Of a stretch of 64,000 nucleotides of DNA, positions 44,061 through 52,737 are shown in pieces. Source of the DNA: Nocardioides baculatus (GTDB taxonomy: Bacteria > Actinomycetota > Actinomycetes > Propionibacteriales > Nocardioidaceae); assembly GCF_016735675.1 (NCBI RefSeq), contig NZ_JAERSG010000003.1, positions 1 through 64,000 on the forward strand, in the 5' to 3' direction. The notes beneath the pieces are model-generated. The model saw nothing but the letters and a program-made list of their open reading frames with translations, made no database searches and was not told where the DNA came from. The translations under genes were made by a program, and so were the position numbers. How positions within the stretch are numbered: the first letter of the stretch is position 1; every line of letters begins with the position of its first letter.

Positions 44061-44588
44061 ATGCCGTTCTGCACCGCCTGTGGCAAGCAGAACCCTGACG
44101 ATGCGCGCTTCTGTGCCCAGTGCGGCACCAAGCTGCTCGCCGGGGAAGACACCGGCGCCACCCCTGTCGGGGCCAGCCCGGTCGAGTCCACTGCGACGAT
44201 CACCTTCGGGGTCCCCGACCAGCGCGAGTCGTCCGACCGCCAGCTGAGCCCGGTCGACGCCGCGGCCGTGGACGCCCTCCCGGAGGGCCACGCCCTGCTG
44301 GTCGTGCAACGCGGTCCCAGCGCGGGCAGCCGGTTCCTGCTGGACACCGACGTCGTCGGTGCCGGCCGGCACCCGGACAGCGAGATCTTCCTCGACGACG
44401 TGACCGTGTCGCGTCGGCACGCGGAGTTCCGACGCTCGGGCGGTGGCTACACCGTCAGCGACGTGGGCAGCCTCAACGGCACCTACGTCAACCGTGACCG
44501 CATCGACTCGGTCGCCCTCAACGACGGCGACGAGGTCCAGATCGGCAAGTACCGCCTGGTGTTCTTCTCCTCCCACCCGGACAGCTGA
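44061..44588 (+). CDS. Zinc-ribbon FHA-domain protein (GarA-like)
   Basis: 175 residues. An N-terminal zinc ribbon FCTACGKQNPDDARFCAQCGTK (CxxC-x12-CxxC, residues 3-24), a linker with Thr/Ser (VESTATITFGV), and a C-terminal FHA domain: LLVVQRGPSAGSRFLLD, GAGRHPDSEIFLDDVTVSRRHAEFRRSGGGYTVSDVGSLNGTYVNRDRI, EVQIGKYRLVFF. The SRRH and GSLNGTYVN loops bind phosphothreonine. In position it equals GarA/OdhI (Rv1827), the PknG-controlled switch of 2-oxoglutarate metabolism, but the zinc ribbon is not in those proteins. Co-transcribed with the MerR gene, 4 nt away. Confidence 0.9.
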   Translation: MPFCTACGKQNPDDARFCAQCGTKLLAGEDTGATPVGASPVESTATITFGVPDQRESSDRQLSPVDAAAVDALPEGHALLVVQRGPSAGSRFLLDTDVVGAGRHPDSEIFLDDVTVSRRHAEFRRSGGGYTVSDVGSLNGTYVNRDRIDSVALNDGDEVQIGKYRLVFFSSHPDS

Positions 44589-44592
44589 GCCG

Positions 44593-45333
44593 TTGAGTGC
44601 CTCGACGCCCGCCGGCGCGAGTCGCGGCGCCCGCTACAACATCGGGCAGGTCCTCGACCAGCTCCGTGCCGACTTCCCCGGGGTGACGATCCCCAAGATC
44701 CGCTTCCTGGAGGACCAGGGCCTCGTCAAGCCCGAGCGCACCGCCGCGGGCTACCGGAAGTTCTCGGGCGACGACGTCGCCCGGCTGCGCTACATCCTGC
44801 TGATGCAGCGCGACCACTACCTGCCGCTCAAGGTGATCGGTGACCACCTCGACGCGATCGACCGCGGACTGGAGCCGCCGGCGATCGAGTCCGTCGTCCC
44901 CACGGTGCCGAAGGTCGCGCTGAGCGCCGACGGCCTGCCCAGCCCCGAGTCGTTCCGCCGGACCAGCGACCTGCGGCTCTCGCGCCGCGAGCTGCTCAAG
45001 GTGGCCGACATCTCCGAGGAGCTGCTCGCGCAGCTCGAGCAGTTCGGCCTGGTCAGCGCCCGCACGGGCACCGGCCACTTCGACAGCGACGCCCTGGTGG
45101 TCGCCCAGACCGCCCGCGAGCTCGCCGACTTCGGCTTCGAGCCACGCCACCTGCGCGCCTTCAAGACCTCCGCCGACCGCGAGGTCGGGCTCGTGCAGCA
45201 GGTCGTCGCGCCGCTGGCGCGGGGTCGCGACGCCGCGGCCCGTGGTCGCGCCGACGACGCCACGTCGGAGATCGCCGCCCTGTCCGTACGCCTCCACGCG
45301 ACGCTGGTGAAGGTCGGGCTCGACCGCGGCTGA
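44593..45333 (+). CDS. ftsR: MerR-family regulator, FtsR/Rv1828 type
   Basis: 246 residues starting at TTG 44593, the only start close to the FHA stop. The MerR winged helix is RYNIGQVLDQLRADFPGVTIPKIRFLEDQGLVKPERTAAGYRKFSGDDVARLRYIL (about 13-67), followed by a long C-terminal region with a second helix-turn-helix-like segment (LSRRELLKVADISEELLAQLEQFGLV). In C. glutamicum this orthologue (FtsR) activates ftsZ. Gene order gcvH-FHA-merR-nuclease-merR is conserved. The gene may control its own unit through the dyad at 44012-44035. Confidence 0.85.
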   Translation: MSASTPAGASRGARYNIGQVLDQLRADFPGVTIPKIRFLEDQGLVKPERTAAGYRKFSGDDVARLRYILLMQRDHYLPLKVIGDHLDAIDRGLEPPAIESVVPTVPKVALSADGLPSPESFRRTSDLRLSRRELLKVADISEELLAQLEQFGLVSARTGTGHFDSDALVVAQTARELADFGFEPRHLRAFKTSADREVGLVQQVVAPLARGRDAAARGRADDATSEIAALSVRLHATLVKVGLDRG

Positions 45334-45373
45334 CGTTCCGGGGACAGCGGTCTGTGGCCTCACGACGCATGAG

Positions 45374-45379
45374 TAGGGT
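45374..45379 (+). promoter_or_regulatory. -10 element TAGGGT of the nuclease gene
   Basis: TAGGGT ends 6 nt before ATG 45386; leaderless geometry. Confidence 0.6.
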
Positions 45380-45385
45380 GGGAAC

Positions 45386-45853
45386 ATGCGCGAAATGGAC
45401 GTCGTCGGAGTCCGCGTCGAGATGCCCTCGAACCAGCCGATCGTGCTGCTGCGAGAGGTGACGGGGGAGCGCTACCTCCCCATCTGGATCGGCGCCGTGG
45501 AGGCGACGGCCATCGCCTTCGCGCAGCAGGGCGTGACGCCGCCCCGGCCGCTGACCCACGACCTCATGCGCGACGTCCTCGAGGCCACCGGCCAGCGGCT
45601 CGTCGAGGTGCGCATCGTCGACATGCAGGACAGCATCTTCTTCGCCCAGCTCGTCTTCGACGGCGGCGCCGAGGTCGGGGCCCGGCCGTCCGACTCGATC
45701 GCGCTCGCGCTCCGCACGGGCACCCGCATCGTGTGCGCCGAGGCGGTGCTCGATGAGGCTGGCCTCGCCGTGCCGGCCGAGCAGGAGGACGAGGTCGAGC
45801 GGTTCCGGGAGTTCCTCGACCACGTCTCGCCCGACGACTTCGAGTCTCCGTAG
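45386..45853 (+). CDS. Bifunctional nuclease family protein (BFN, DUF151)
   Basis: 155 residues. DUF151/BFN domain over most of the length: MDVVGVRVEMPSNQPIVLLREVTGERYLPIWIGAVEATAIAFAQQG, then PRPLTHDLMRDVLEATGQRLVEVRIVDMQDSIFFAQLVF and ARPSDSIALALRTGTRIVCAEAVLDEAGL. Plant members have RNase and DNase activity; bacterial roles are unknown. Counterpart of Rv1829. It sits between two MerR genes with its own TAGGGT promoter. Confidence 0.92.
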   Translation: MREMDVVGVRVEMPSNQPIVLLREVTGERYLPIWIGAVEATAIAFAQQGVTPPRPLTHDLMRDVLEATGQRLVEVRIVDMQDSIFFAQLVFDGGAEVGARPSDSIALALRTGTRIVCAEAVLDEAGLAVPAEQEDEVERFREFLDHVSPDDFESP

Positions 45854-45870
45854 TCTCTCCAGCAACACTC

Positions 45871-45895
45871 ACCCTCATGTAGAGGTTGAGGGTTG
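45871..45895. promoter_or_regulatory. Candidate MerR operator B, upstream of the second merR gene
   Basis: ACCCTCA (45871-45877), 9-nt spacer, TGAGGGTTG (45887-45895). Perfect 7-bp arms. Same layout as operator A. Confidence 0.5.
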
Positions 45896-45905
45896 CGACA
45901 CGCCG

Positions 45906-45911
45906 TAGCGT
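45906..45911 (+). promoter_or_regulatory. Candidate -10 TAGCGT of the second merR gene
   Basis: TAGCGT 11 bp after dyad B, with a small inverted repeat CCCGA-ACTC-TCGGG (45922-45935) just downstream. The leader to GTG 46054 is about 135 nt and holds a 15-codon ORF (45914-45961), probably not translated because it begins before the expected transcription start. Confidence 0.4.
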
Positions 45912-46053
45912 GGATGGACAACCCGAACTCTCGGGCTTACCTTGAGATGTCTTCGTTGTAACTCCACCGTTGTCGTGCCGGTTCGACCGGCACCGGCGGA
46001 TCCTTCCCCCCGGAGTTGCTGCTCAGCGGAGGAACCGACGTGGAGGCTTGGCT

Positions 46054-46665
46054 GTGGCTAGCAACGAGAACGACCCGGGCGTGGACGCCGCCGCGCAGCA
46101 GGCTGCGGCCGAGGCCGCCGGCCTCGCCGAGGAGCAGGGTCTCCTCTTCAGCGACGACGTGTCCCCGCTGCCCAGCGACACGGGCTACCGCGGACCGACC
46201 GCGTGCAACGCCGCCGGCATCACCTACCGCCAGCTCGACTACTGGGCCCGCACCGGCCTGGTCGAGCCGAGCGTGCGCGGCGCGGCCGGCTCCGGCTCGC
46301 AGCGGCTCTACTCCTTCCGCGACATCCTGATCCTCAAGGTCGTCAAGCGGCTCCTCGACGCGGGCATCTCGCTCCAGCAGATCCGCACCGCCACCGCCCA
46401 CCTGCGTGAGCGCGGCACCGACGACCTGACCCGCGTGACGCTGATGAGCGACGGGGCCTCGGTCTACGAGTGCACCAGCAACGACGAGGTCATCGACCTG
46501 CTCCAGGGCGGCCAGGGCGTCTTCGGCATCGCCATCGGCGGTGTCTGGCGCGAGATCGAGGGCACGCTCGCCGAGCTGCCCAGCGAGCGCACCGCCGACG
46601 AGCCGGCCGCACCGGTCGCGGGCGACATGCTCGCCGCACGTCGCGCCGCCCGCCAGACCGGCTGA
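46054..46665 (+). CDS. MerR-family regulator (Rv1830-like)
   Basis: 203 residues from GTG 46054, with GGAGG at 46042-46046. A flexible N-terminal part (1-45), then a MerR winged helix GYRGPTACNAAGITYRQLDYWARTGLVEPSVRGAAGSGSQRLYSFRDILILKVVKRLLDAGISLQQIRTATAHL, followed by DLTRVTLMSDGASVYECTSNDEVIDLLQGGQGVFGIAIGGVWREIEG, the conserved effector-like part of this subgroup. Mycobacterial orthologues affect growth and drug tolerance; targets here are unknown. Followed by a strong terminator. Confidence 0.9.
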   Translation: MASNENDPGVDAAAQQAAAEAAGLAEEQGLLFSDDVSPLPSDTGYRGPTACNAAGITYRQLDYWARTGLVEPSVRGAAGSGSQRLYSFRDILILKVVKRLLDAGISLQQIRTATAHLRERGTDDLTRVTLMSDGASVYECTSNDEVIDLLQGGQGVFGIAIGGVWREIEGTLAELPSERTADEPAAPVAGDMLAARRAARQTG

Positions 46666-46694
46666 CGCCCTCCCAGCACCGCACCGACCTCCGA

Positions 46695-46733
46695 CGAAGC
46701 CGCCCCTCACCGGGCGGCTTCGTCCATTTCTGT
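46695..46733 (+). terminator. Rho-independent terminator after the second merR gene
   Basis: An 11-bp perfect stem CGAAGCCGCCC (46695-46705) / GGGCGGCTTCG (46712-46722), loop CTCACC, then GTCCATTTCTG. Confidence 0.85.
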
Positions 46734-46901
46734 TGCGTATCTGGGCACCCCACCTCAGCCCTGACCTGCTGCGCGCCGCCCGGCACGCACACTGGCTGCG
46801 TTGTCGTCAGTCGCCATGACTCCGTCATGTCTCCCTCCTCCGCCTTGCCATTGCACGTCCCGAACGACGCTCACGACGGCCAGTGCCTCGGCGGCATGCC
46901 C

Positions 46902-46907
46902 TAAACT
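46902..46907 (+). promoter_or_regulatory. -10 element TAAACT of gcvP
   Basis: TAAACT places the transcript start near 46914, just before the glycine aptamer. No good -35. The preceding 170 bp hold no gene. Confidence 0.5.
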
Positions 46908-46921
46908 GTCACTGCCGACAT

Positions 46922-47075
46922 CCCGTGCGGGAGAGTCGTTGCGGCCGGTCCTCGGGCAGGTCGCAGTGCGCCGAAGGGGCAAATCCTCCCGGAACCTCTC
47001 AGGCACCCAGGACCGCACGGGCTGGCACTCTGGAGGCCGTCCGGCCGACAGAGGGGAGGTCATCGAAGTGACCTC
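46922..47075 (+). ncRNA. Glycine riboswitch (single aptamer) of gcvP
   Basis: P1 CCCGTGCGG (46922-46930) pairs perfectly with CCGCACGGG (47013-47021). Inside are the glycine aptamer signatures CGGGAGAG (46928-46935), GCGCCGAAGGGGCAA (46968-46982) and CCTCTCAGGCA then GGACCG (46995-47016). Only one aptamer is seen; CTCTG (47028-47032) / CAGAG (47049-47053) behind it fits a ghost-aptamer stem. A hairpin GAGGTCA/TGACCTC (47056-47075) lies right before the ribosome binding site and may be the expression platform. Expected to turn gcvP on with glycine. Confidence 0.93.
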
Positions 47076-47086
47076 AAGGAGTGCCC

Positions 47087-49942
47087 GTGCCGGACGCCAC
47101 CCCCTCGCAGGACAGCGCCACGCTGGGAGAGTTCGTCGCCCGCCACATCGGACCTGACGACGCGGCCGTCGCCCACATGCTCGAGGCGATCGGGCACGAG
47201 TCGCTCGAGGCCCTGATGTCGGCCGCCGTCCCCGGCGGGATCCGTACGGCTGCCGCGCTCGACCTCCCCGACCCGCTCGACGAGGAGGCCACGGCACGCG
47301 CACTCCGGACGCTCGCCTCCCAGAACCGGCCGGCCGAGGCCATGATCGGGCTCGGCTACCACGCGACGATCACCCCGGCGGTCATCCGGCGCAACGTGCT
47401 CGAGGACCCGTCCTGGTACACCGCCTACACGCCCTACCAGCCCGAGATCTCCCAGGGCCGGCTCGAGGCGCTCCTCAACTTCCAGACCGTCGTCGCCGAC
47501 CTCACCGGCCTGCCGACCGCCAACGCGTCGCTGCTCGACGAGGGCACCGCGGCGGCGGAGGCGATGACGCTCGTACGCCGTGCGCAGCGCAACGCCGCCG
47601 GTCCGTTCGTCGTGGACGCCGACGCGCTGCCGCAGACCATCGACGTGGTCCGCACCCGCGCCGAGGGGATGGGCATCGAGGTCGTCGTCGCCGACCTGGC
47701 GGACGGCCTGCCCGACGGCGACGTCTCCGGAGTCCTCGTGCAGTACCCCGGCGCCTCCGGCGCCGTGCGCGACCCGCGCCCGGTGATCGACGCCGTCCAC
47801 GAGCGGGGCGGCCTCGCCGTGGTCGCCGCCGACATCCTCGCCCTGACCCTGCTCGAGGCGCCCGGCACCTTCGGCGCCGACGTCGTCGTCGGGTCCTCGC
47901 AGCGCTTCGGCGTGCCCCTCTTCTACGGCGGCCCGCACGCGGGCTTCATGTCGGTCTCCTCCGGCCTCGAGCGGCACCTGCCCGGCCGGCTGGTGGGCGT
48001 CTCGGTCGACGCGGAGGGACGCCCGGCCTACCGCCTCGCCCTCCAGACGCGCGAGCAGCACATCCGTCGCGACAAGGCCACCTCCAACATCTGCACGGCG
48101 CAGGTGCTGCTGGCCGTCGTCGCCTCGATGTACGCCGTCTACCACGGGCCCGACGGCCTGCGCCGGATCGCACAGCGCACCCACGACCACGCCAGCCGGA
48201 TCGCCGCGTCCCTGAAGGCGGGTGGCCTCGAGGTCGTCAACGACACCTGGTTCGACACCCTCACCGTCTCGGTCCCCGGCCGCGCGGGTGAGGTCGTCGC
48301 CGCCGCGCGCACGGTCGGTCTCCACCTGCGGCTCATCGACGAGGACCACGTCGGGCTGTCGACCTCCGAGCGCACCAGCCCCTCCACGGTCGGCGCGGTC
48401 CTGCGCGCGTTCGGCGTGGCGACGGGTGACGACGAGGCGGCGTCCAGCCTGCCCGAGGCGCTCGGTCGTACGACGGACTTCCTGACCCACGAGGTCTTCA
48501 ACTCCCACCGCAGCGAGACCCAGATGCTGCGCTACCTGCACCAGCTCTCCTCGCGCGACTACGCACTCGACCGCGGGATGATCCCGCTCGGCTCGTGCAC
48601 CATGAAGCTCAACGCGACCACCGAGATGGAGCCTGTGAGCCTGCCGGGGTTCGCCGACCTGCACCCGTTCGCTCCCGCACAGGACGCGACCGGCTACCGC
48701 GAGCTCGTCGACGACGTGGAGCGCTGGCTGGCCGAGGTCACCGGCTACGACAAGGTCTCGGTGCAGCCCAACGCCGGCTCGCAGGGCGAGCTGGCCGGGC
48801 TGCTCGCGATCCGCGGCTACCACCGCGCCAACGGCGACTCGGACCGCAACGTGTGCCTGATCCCGTCGTCGGCCCACGGCACCAACGCCGCCTCGGCCGT
48901 GATGGCCGGGATGAAGGTGGTCGTCGTCAAGGCCTCCGACGACGGCTCGGTCGACCTCGACGACCTGCTCGCCAAGTGCGACCAGCACGCCGAGACCCTC
49001 GCGGCGATCATGGTGACCTACCCCTCGACCCACGGTGCCTACGAGGACACGATCACCGACCTCTGCAAGATCGTCCACGACCACGGCGGGCAGGTCTACG
49101 TCGACGGCGCCAACCTCAACGCGCTGCTCGGCTACGCGCGCCCGGGTGAGTTCGGCGGCGACGTGTCGCACCTCAACCTGCACAAGACGTTCTGCATCCC
49201 GCACGGCGGCGGTGGCCCCGGCGTCGGCCCGGTCGCGGTCCGCGAGCACCTCGCGCCGTACCTGCCCTCGCACGCCGGGCACCCCGAGACCGGGAAGCGC
49301 GACGGCATCGGTGCGATCAGCGCCGCGCCCTACGGCTCCGCCGGCATCCTGCCGATCACCTGGGCCTACATGCGGATGATGGGCGGCCCCGGCCTGACCC
49401 GCGCGACCGCGGTGGCGGTCCTGTCGGCCAACTACATCGCCCACCGCCTCGGCGAGCACTTCCCGGTGCTCTACCGCGGTCACGGCGACCTCGTCGCCCA
49501 CGAGTGCATCCTCGACCTGCGGGGGATCTCCAAGGCCAGCGGGGTGAGCGTCGACGACGTCGCCAAGCGGCTCGTCGACTACGGCTTCCACGCACCGACC
49601 ATGTCGTTCCCGGTCGCCGGCACGCTGATGGTCGAGCCCACCGAGTCCGAGGACCTCGCCGAGATCGACCGCTTCTGCGACGCGATGATCGCCATCCGCG
49701 GCGAGATCGCGCGGGTCGAGGCGGGGGAGTGGACCCCGGAGGACTCGCCGCTGCGGCACGCCCCGCACACGGCCCGTGCCCTCGTCGGCGAGTGGGACCG
49801 GTCGTACTCCCGCGAGGTCGCGGTGTTCCCCCAGGGCATCGACCCCGACAAGTACTGGCCCGCGGTCGCGCGCATCGACCAGGCGTACGGCGACCGCAAC
49901 CTGGTGTGCGCCTGCCCGCCGCCGGAGGCGTTCGCGGACTGA
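47087..49942 (+). CDS. gcvP: Glycine dehydrogenase (decarboxylating), P protein
   Basis: 951 residues; PLP enzyme that decarboxylates glycine and loads the aminomethyl group on GcvH. Full-length single-chain form (both P1- and P2-like halves). N-terminal [17 protein letters not shown], glycine-binding loops [22 protein letters not shown] and [14 protein letters not shown], and the Schiff-base Lys in [25 protein letters not shown] 47087 is preferred to GTG 47081 because AAGGAG ends 5 nt before it. Controlled by the glycine riboswitch directly upstream. Confidence 0.97.
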   Translation: MPDATPSQDSATLGEFVARHIGPDDAAVAHMLEAIGHESLEALMSAAVPGGIRTAAALDLPDPLDEEATARALRTLASQNRPAEAMIGLGYHATITPAVIRRNVLEDPSWYTAYTPYQPEISQGRLEALLNFQTVVADLTGLPTANASLLDEGTAAAEAMTLVRRAQRNAAGPFVVDADALPQTIDVVRTRAEGMGIEVVVADLADGLPDGDVSGVLVQYPGASGAVRDPRPVIDAVHERGGLAVVAADILALTLLEAPGTFGADVVVGSSQRFGVPLFYGGPHAGFMSVSSGLERHLPGRLVGVSVDAEGRPAYRLALQTREQHIRRDKATSNICTAQVLLAVVASMYAVYHGPDGLRRIAQRTHDHASRIAASLKAGGLEVVNDTWFDTLTVSVPGRAGEVVAAARTVGLHLRLIDEDHVGLSTSERTSPSTVGAVLRAFGVATGDDEAASSLPEALGRTTDFLTHEVFNSHRSETQMLRYLHQLSSRDYALDRGMIPLGSCTMKLNATTEMEPVSLPGFADLHPFAPAQDATGYRELVDDVERWLAEVTGYDKVSVQPNAGSQGELAGLLAIRGYHRANGDSDRNVCLIPSSAHGTNAASAVMAGMKVVVVKASDDGSVDLDDLLAKCDQHAETLAAIMVTYPSTHGAYEDTITDLCKIVHDHGGQVYVDGANLNALLGYARPGEFGGDVSHLNLHKTFCIPHGGGGPGVGPVAVREHLAPYLPSHAGHPETGKRDGIGAISAAPYGSAGILPITWAYMRMMGGPGLTRATAVAVLSANYIAHRLGEHFPVLYRGHGDLVAHECILDLRGISKASGVSVDDVAKRLVDYGFHAPTMSFPVAGTLMVEPTESEDLAEIDRFCDAMIAIRGEIARVEAGEWTPEDSPLRHAPHTARALVGEWDRSYSREVAVFPQGIDPDKYWPAVARIDQAYGDRNLVCACPPPEAFAD

Positions 49943-49966
49943 GCCGTGGCGGGTCCGGGCCGGGGC

Positions 49967-49972
49967 TAGGGT
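49967..49972 (+). promoter_or_regulatory. -10 element TAGGGT of the serine hydrolase gene
   Basis: TAGGGT ends 7 nt before GTG 49980; leaderless geometry. Confidence 0.6.
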
Positions 49973-49979
49973 CTGGTGC

Positions 49980-51269
49980 GTGAGCGATCAACGGCAGCGG
50001 CTGCTGGACGTCGCGCAGGCCGAGGGACGGCTGACGTCCGTGGTCGGTGCCGTCTTCGACCGCTACGGCGCGGTCTGGGCGGGTGGCGCCGGTGACGCGC
50101 CGGGGCTCGACGGGCAGTACCGCATCGGCTCGATCACCAAGTCGATGACCGCCGTGCTGGTCATGCAGGCGCGCGACGAGGGACTGCTCGACCTCGACGA
50201 CCCGCTGTCGGCCCACCTCGGCGAGATCGGCGGCTACGGCGACGTCACCGTGCGGGACGCCCTCGCGCACTCCTCCGGGATGCAGAGCGAGCCGCGCGGA
50301 CCGTGGTGGGAGCGGACGCGTGGCGGCGACTTCGCGGCGCTCGTCGCCGCCAACGACGGCTCGGGTCGGGTGGCGGGAGCGGGTGAGTGGTTCCACTACT
50401 CCAACCTCGGCTACGGCCTGCTCGGCGAGGTCGTCGCGCGGAGGTTCGGCGGTCGGTGGCGCGACCTGGTCAACGAGCGGCTGTTCCGCCCCCTGGGGAT
50501 GCGCTCCACGTCCTACCTCCCGCGGCCCGGCGCCCAGGCCGGCTGGAGCGTCGACCACTTCACCGGCATCCGGGTGCACGAGCCGCTGACCGAGACCGGC
50601 GCGATGGCGCCCGCCGGCCAGCTCTGGTCGACGCTGGCCGACCTCGTCACCTGGGGCCAGGTGCTCGCCGGCGTCCACCCCCAGGTGATCTCACCGGCGA
50701 CGCTCGGCGAGATGGGCCGACCGGTGACGCCGACCTACGGCCTGGGGCTGATGCTCGGCGTGCACCCCGGCGGACGGCTCGTCGGCCACGACGGGTCGAT
50801 GCCGGGCTTCATGGCCTCGCTCCAGGTGGACCCCGACAGCGGCATCGGCGCCGTGGTCCTCACCAACGCCACCACCGGGATCGCGCCCCAGGAGCTGGCC
50901 GTCTCGCTGATCGAGGGGGATCCGGACGGCGCCGACGAGCGTCCGGTGACCTGGCGGCCGACGGCGTTCCTGCCGACGGAGGTCGTGGGCGTGCCGGGCG
51001 TCTGGTTCTGGGGCAACACGGCCTACGACGTGCGCTGGCACAACGACGGGCTGGAGCTGCGGCTGATGGCACGCGGCGGGCTGCTCAAGGAGCGGTTCGA
51101 GCTCGACGACGGCGTGCTGCGCGGGGTCCTGGGCTACCACCGCGGCGAGCGCCTCGACGTCGTACGCCGTCCGGGTGGGTCGATCGGGCACCTCGAGTGC
51201 GCGACGTTCGTCTACACGCGCACGCCCTACGACCCCTACGTCGACATCCCGGGTGGGCACCCGCGCTAG
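49980..51269 (+). CDS. Serine hydrolase of the beta-lactamase/PBP4* family
   Basis: 429 residues from GTG 49980. Class C beta-lactamase-like fold with SxxK in YRIGSITKSMTAVLV (about 46-60), YxN in WFHYSNLGYGLLGEV (about 138-152) and HxG in LVGHDGSMPGF. No signal peptide or membrane anchor, so cytoplasmic: an esterase, amidase or peptidase acting on D-amino-acid or ester substrates rather than a resistance enzyme. A C-terminal beta-rich domain (about 310-429) is found in related hydrolases. Separate transcription unit after gcvP. Confidence 0.87.
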   Translation: MSDQRQRLLDVAQAEGRLTSVVGAVFDRYGAVWAGGAGDAPGLDGQYRIGSITKSMTAVLVMQARDEGLLDLDDPLSAHLGEIGGYGDVTVRDALAHSSGMQSEPRGPWWERTRGGDFAALVAANDGSGRVAGAGEWFHYSNLGYGLLGEVVARRFGGRWRDLVNERLFRPLGMRSTSYLPRPGAQAGWSVDHFTGIRVHEPLTETGAMAPAGQLWSTLADLVTWGQVLAGVHPQVISPATLGEMGRPVTPTYGLGLMLGVHPGGRLVGHDGSMPGFMASLQVDPDSGIGAVVLTNATTGIAPQELAVSLIEGDPDGADERPVTWRPTAFLPTEVVGVPGVWFWGNTAYDVRWHNDGLELRLMARGGLLKERFELDDGVLRGVLGYHRGERLDVVRRPGGSIGHLECATFVYTRTPYDPYVDIPGGHPR

Positions 51270-51278
51270 GTGGCAGGC

Positions 51279-51284
51279 TAGGGT
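51279..51284 (+). promoter_or_regulatory. -10 element TAGGGT of the DUF1906 gene
   Basis: TAGGGT 29 nt before ATG 51314; gives a leader of about 23 nt carrying the GGGGGAGA ribosome binding site, in contrast to the leaderless cases. Confidence 0.5.
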
Positions 51285-51313
51285 CTGCGGACATTCGTCT
51301 CGGGGGAGAACTC

Positions 51314-52639
51314 ATGTCTGTCGCACCACTGCGCGCCGCCACGGTCGTGGCCGTCGCGCTCGCCTTCTGCACCACGCTCCTGACCGGGGGCGCCGCCCAG
51401 GCCGCGGACCGTCGGCCCGACGGGCTGACCGGCTACGCGTTCGACGCGCGCTGCGCGCCGACGCAGGCCGAGATGGACGCCTGGCTGACCTCGTCGCCGT
51501 TCTGGGGCGCGGGCATCTACATCGGCGGGTCCACCGCCGCGTGCCAGCCGACCGCCACCGACCCGGGCCAACCGCACCTCGACGCCACGTGGGTGGCGCA
51601 GCAGCGGCGCAACGGGTGGCGGTTGCTGCCGATCTGGGTCGGCCCGCAGGCCGCGTGCTCGTCCTACGCCGACCGCATCGACCCGAACCCGGCGGGCGAC
51701 TACGCCGCCGCTGACGCGCGTGGGCGCGCCGAGGCCTCAGCGGCGGTGGCCCGGGCCGCGCAGCTCGGGCTCCCGGCGTCCACGACGCTCTGGTACGACC
51801 TCGAGGGCGGCTGGGACGTCGCCGACACCGACTGCCGCCGCTCGGCGCTGCGGTTCCTCAGCGGCTGGACCTCCCAGCTCCACGCCCTCGGGCGTCGCTC
51901 CGGGGTCTACTCCAGCGTGTCGGCGGGGATCCACGCGCTCGACAACGCCGACAGCCTGTCGCCGGGCTCCTACGAGATGCCCGACCAGGTCTGGTACGCC
52001 TGGTTCAACGGCGCCGCAGACGTCGACATCGACTCGCAGTGGGTGCGTGCCGGCAGCTGGCCGGGGGAGCGGATCCACCAGTACGAGGCGCAGACCACCG
52101 TCGCCTACGGCGGCGTCCCGCTCACCATCGACCGCAACTTCCTCGACCTCGACGGCGGTTCGCAGGCGCCCCGGAAGACGCTCGCGTGCGGCCGTACACG
52201 GGTCGACTTCCCGACCTACCCGCGCCTGAAGGCCGGCAGCCGTGGCGACCGGGTGGCCGCGCTCCAGTGCCTGCTCCGCACCAACGCCCGCTACCGGGGC
52301 AAGCTCGACGGTCGCCTCGACCGCGACGTCGTACGCGCCCTGACGGCGTTCCAGCGGCGCCACGACCTGCGCGAGACCGGCAAGCCGGATGCCGCGACCT
52401 GGACTGCTCTCTTCGCCCGCGGCTCGTCGCCGCTGATGAAGGTGGGCTCGTCGGGGAAGACGGCACTGCGTCTCCAGCGTGCGCTGAGGGCCGCCGGCGT
52501 GCGCTCGGCCACCTCCTCGGGCATCGTCACGGACCGCACCGCGAAGGCCGTGGCGCGCTACCAGCGCCGGGTCGGTCTCGACCCGACCGGCGTGGTCACG
52601 ACGGAGACCTGGGCAGCGCTCCAGACCGGCACCCGCTGA
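51314..52639 (+). CDS. Secreted DUF1906 (Rv2525c-like glycoside hydrolase) with two peptidoglycan-binding domains
   Basis: 441 residues. Signal peptide AATVVAVALAFCTTLLTGGAAQA (cleaved near residue 30). The DUF1906 TIM barrel (about 38-270) begins GLTGYAFDARCAPTQAEMDAW, with FWGAGIYIGG, LLPIWVG, LWYDLEGGW (acidic catalytic candidates Asp and Glu), SGVYSSVSAG and IDRNFLDLD. Two PG_binding_1 repeats follow: LKAGSRGDRVAALQCLL...PDAATWTALF (about 300-370) and MKVGSSGKTALRLQRAL...TTETWAAL (about 378-438). Likely a cell-wall hydrolase exported by Sec (no twin Arg). Start has a GGGGGAGA ribosome binding site. Confidence 0.9.
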   Translation: MSVAPLRAATVVAVALAFCTTLLTGGAAQAADRRPDGLTGYAFDARCAPTQAEMDAWLTSSPFWGAGIYIGGSTAACQPTATDPGQPHLDATWVAQQRRNGWRLLPIWVGPQAACSSYADRIDPNPAGDYAAADARGRAEASAAVARAAQLGLPASTTLWYDLEGGWDVADTDCRRSALRFLSGWTSQLHALGRRSGVYSSVSAGIHALDNADSLSPGSYEMPDQVWYAWFNGAADVDIDSQWVRAGSWPGERIHQYEAQTTVAYGGVPLTIDRNFLDLDGGSQAPRKTLACGRTRVDFPTYPRLKAGSRGDRVAALQCLLRTNARYRGKLDGRLDRDVVRALTAFQRRHDLRETGKPDAATWTALFARGSSPLMKVGSSGKTALRLQRALRAAGVRSATSSGIVTDRTAKAVARYQRRVGLDPTGVVTTETWAALQTGTR

Positions 52640-52676
52640 CCTCGCGGAGCACCTGCCTGGGCGTCGCGCCGGGCGC

Positions 52677-52682
52677 TAGTGT
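52677..52682 (+). promoter_or_regulatory. -10 element TAGTGT of the SPFH module
   Basis: TAGTGT 55 nt before ATG 52738, with TGCCTG 17 bp upstream as a poor -35. Leader contains GGAGGGA. Confidence 0.45.
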
Positions 52683-52737
52683 TGCCGCCGTCGGGGGCGA
52701 TGAGCACCCGCGTGGAACCTTCCGGAGGGAAAACGGC

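Noticed and set aside
45914..45961. 15-codon upstream ORF before the second merR gene
   Set aside because: Its ATG is only 2 nt after the TAGCGT hexamer, so a transcript from that promoter would start inside it; no ribosome binding site.
47060..49768. 902-codon open frame on the minus strand opposite gcvP, and similar long antisense frames opposite the BTAD gene (16049-18781), the helicase (20912-23794) and sbcCD (58468-61917)
   Set aside because: They lie opposite clear genes, are made of Arg/Gly/Asp/His/Val-rich low-complexity sequence and carry no domain motifs. Long antisense frames are expected when GC at third positions is very high.
49980..51269. Beta-lactamase resistance gene
   Set aside because: The SxxK and YxN motifs fit the wider class C/PBP4* hydrolase family, but there is no signal peptide and no resistance context.
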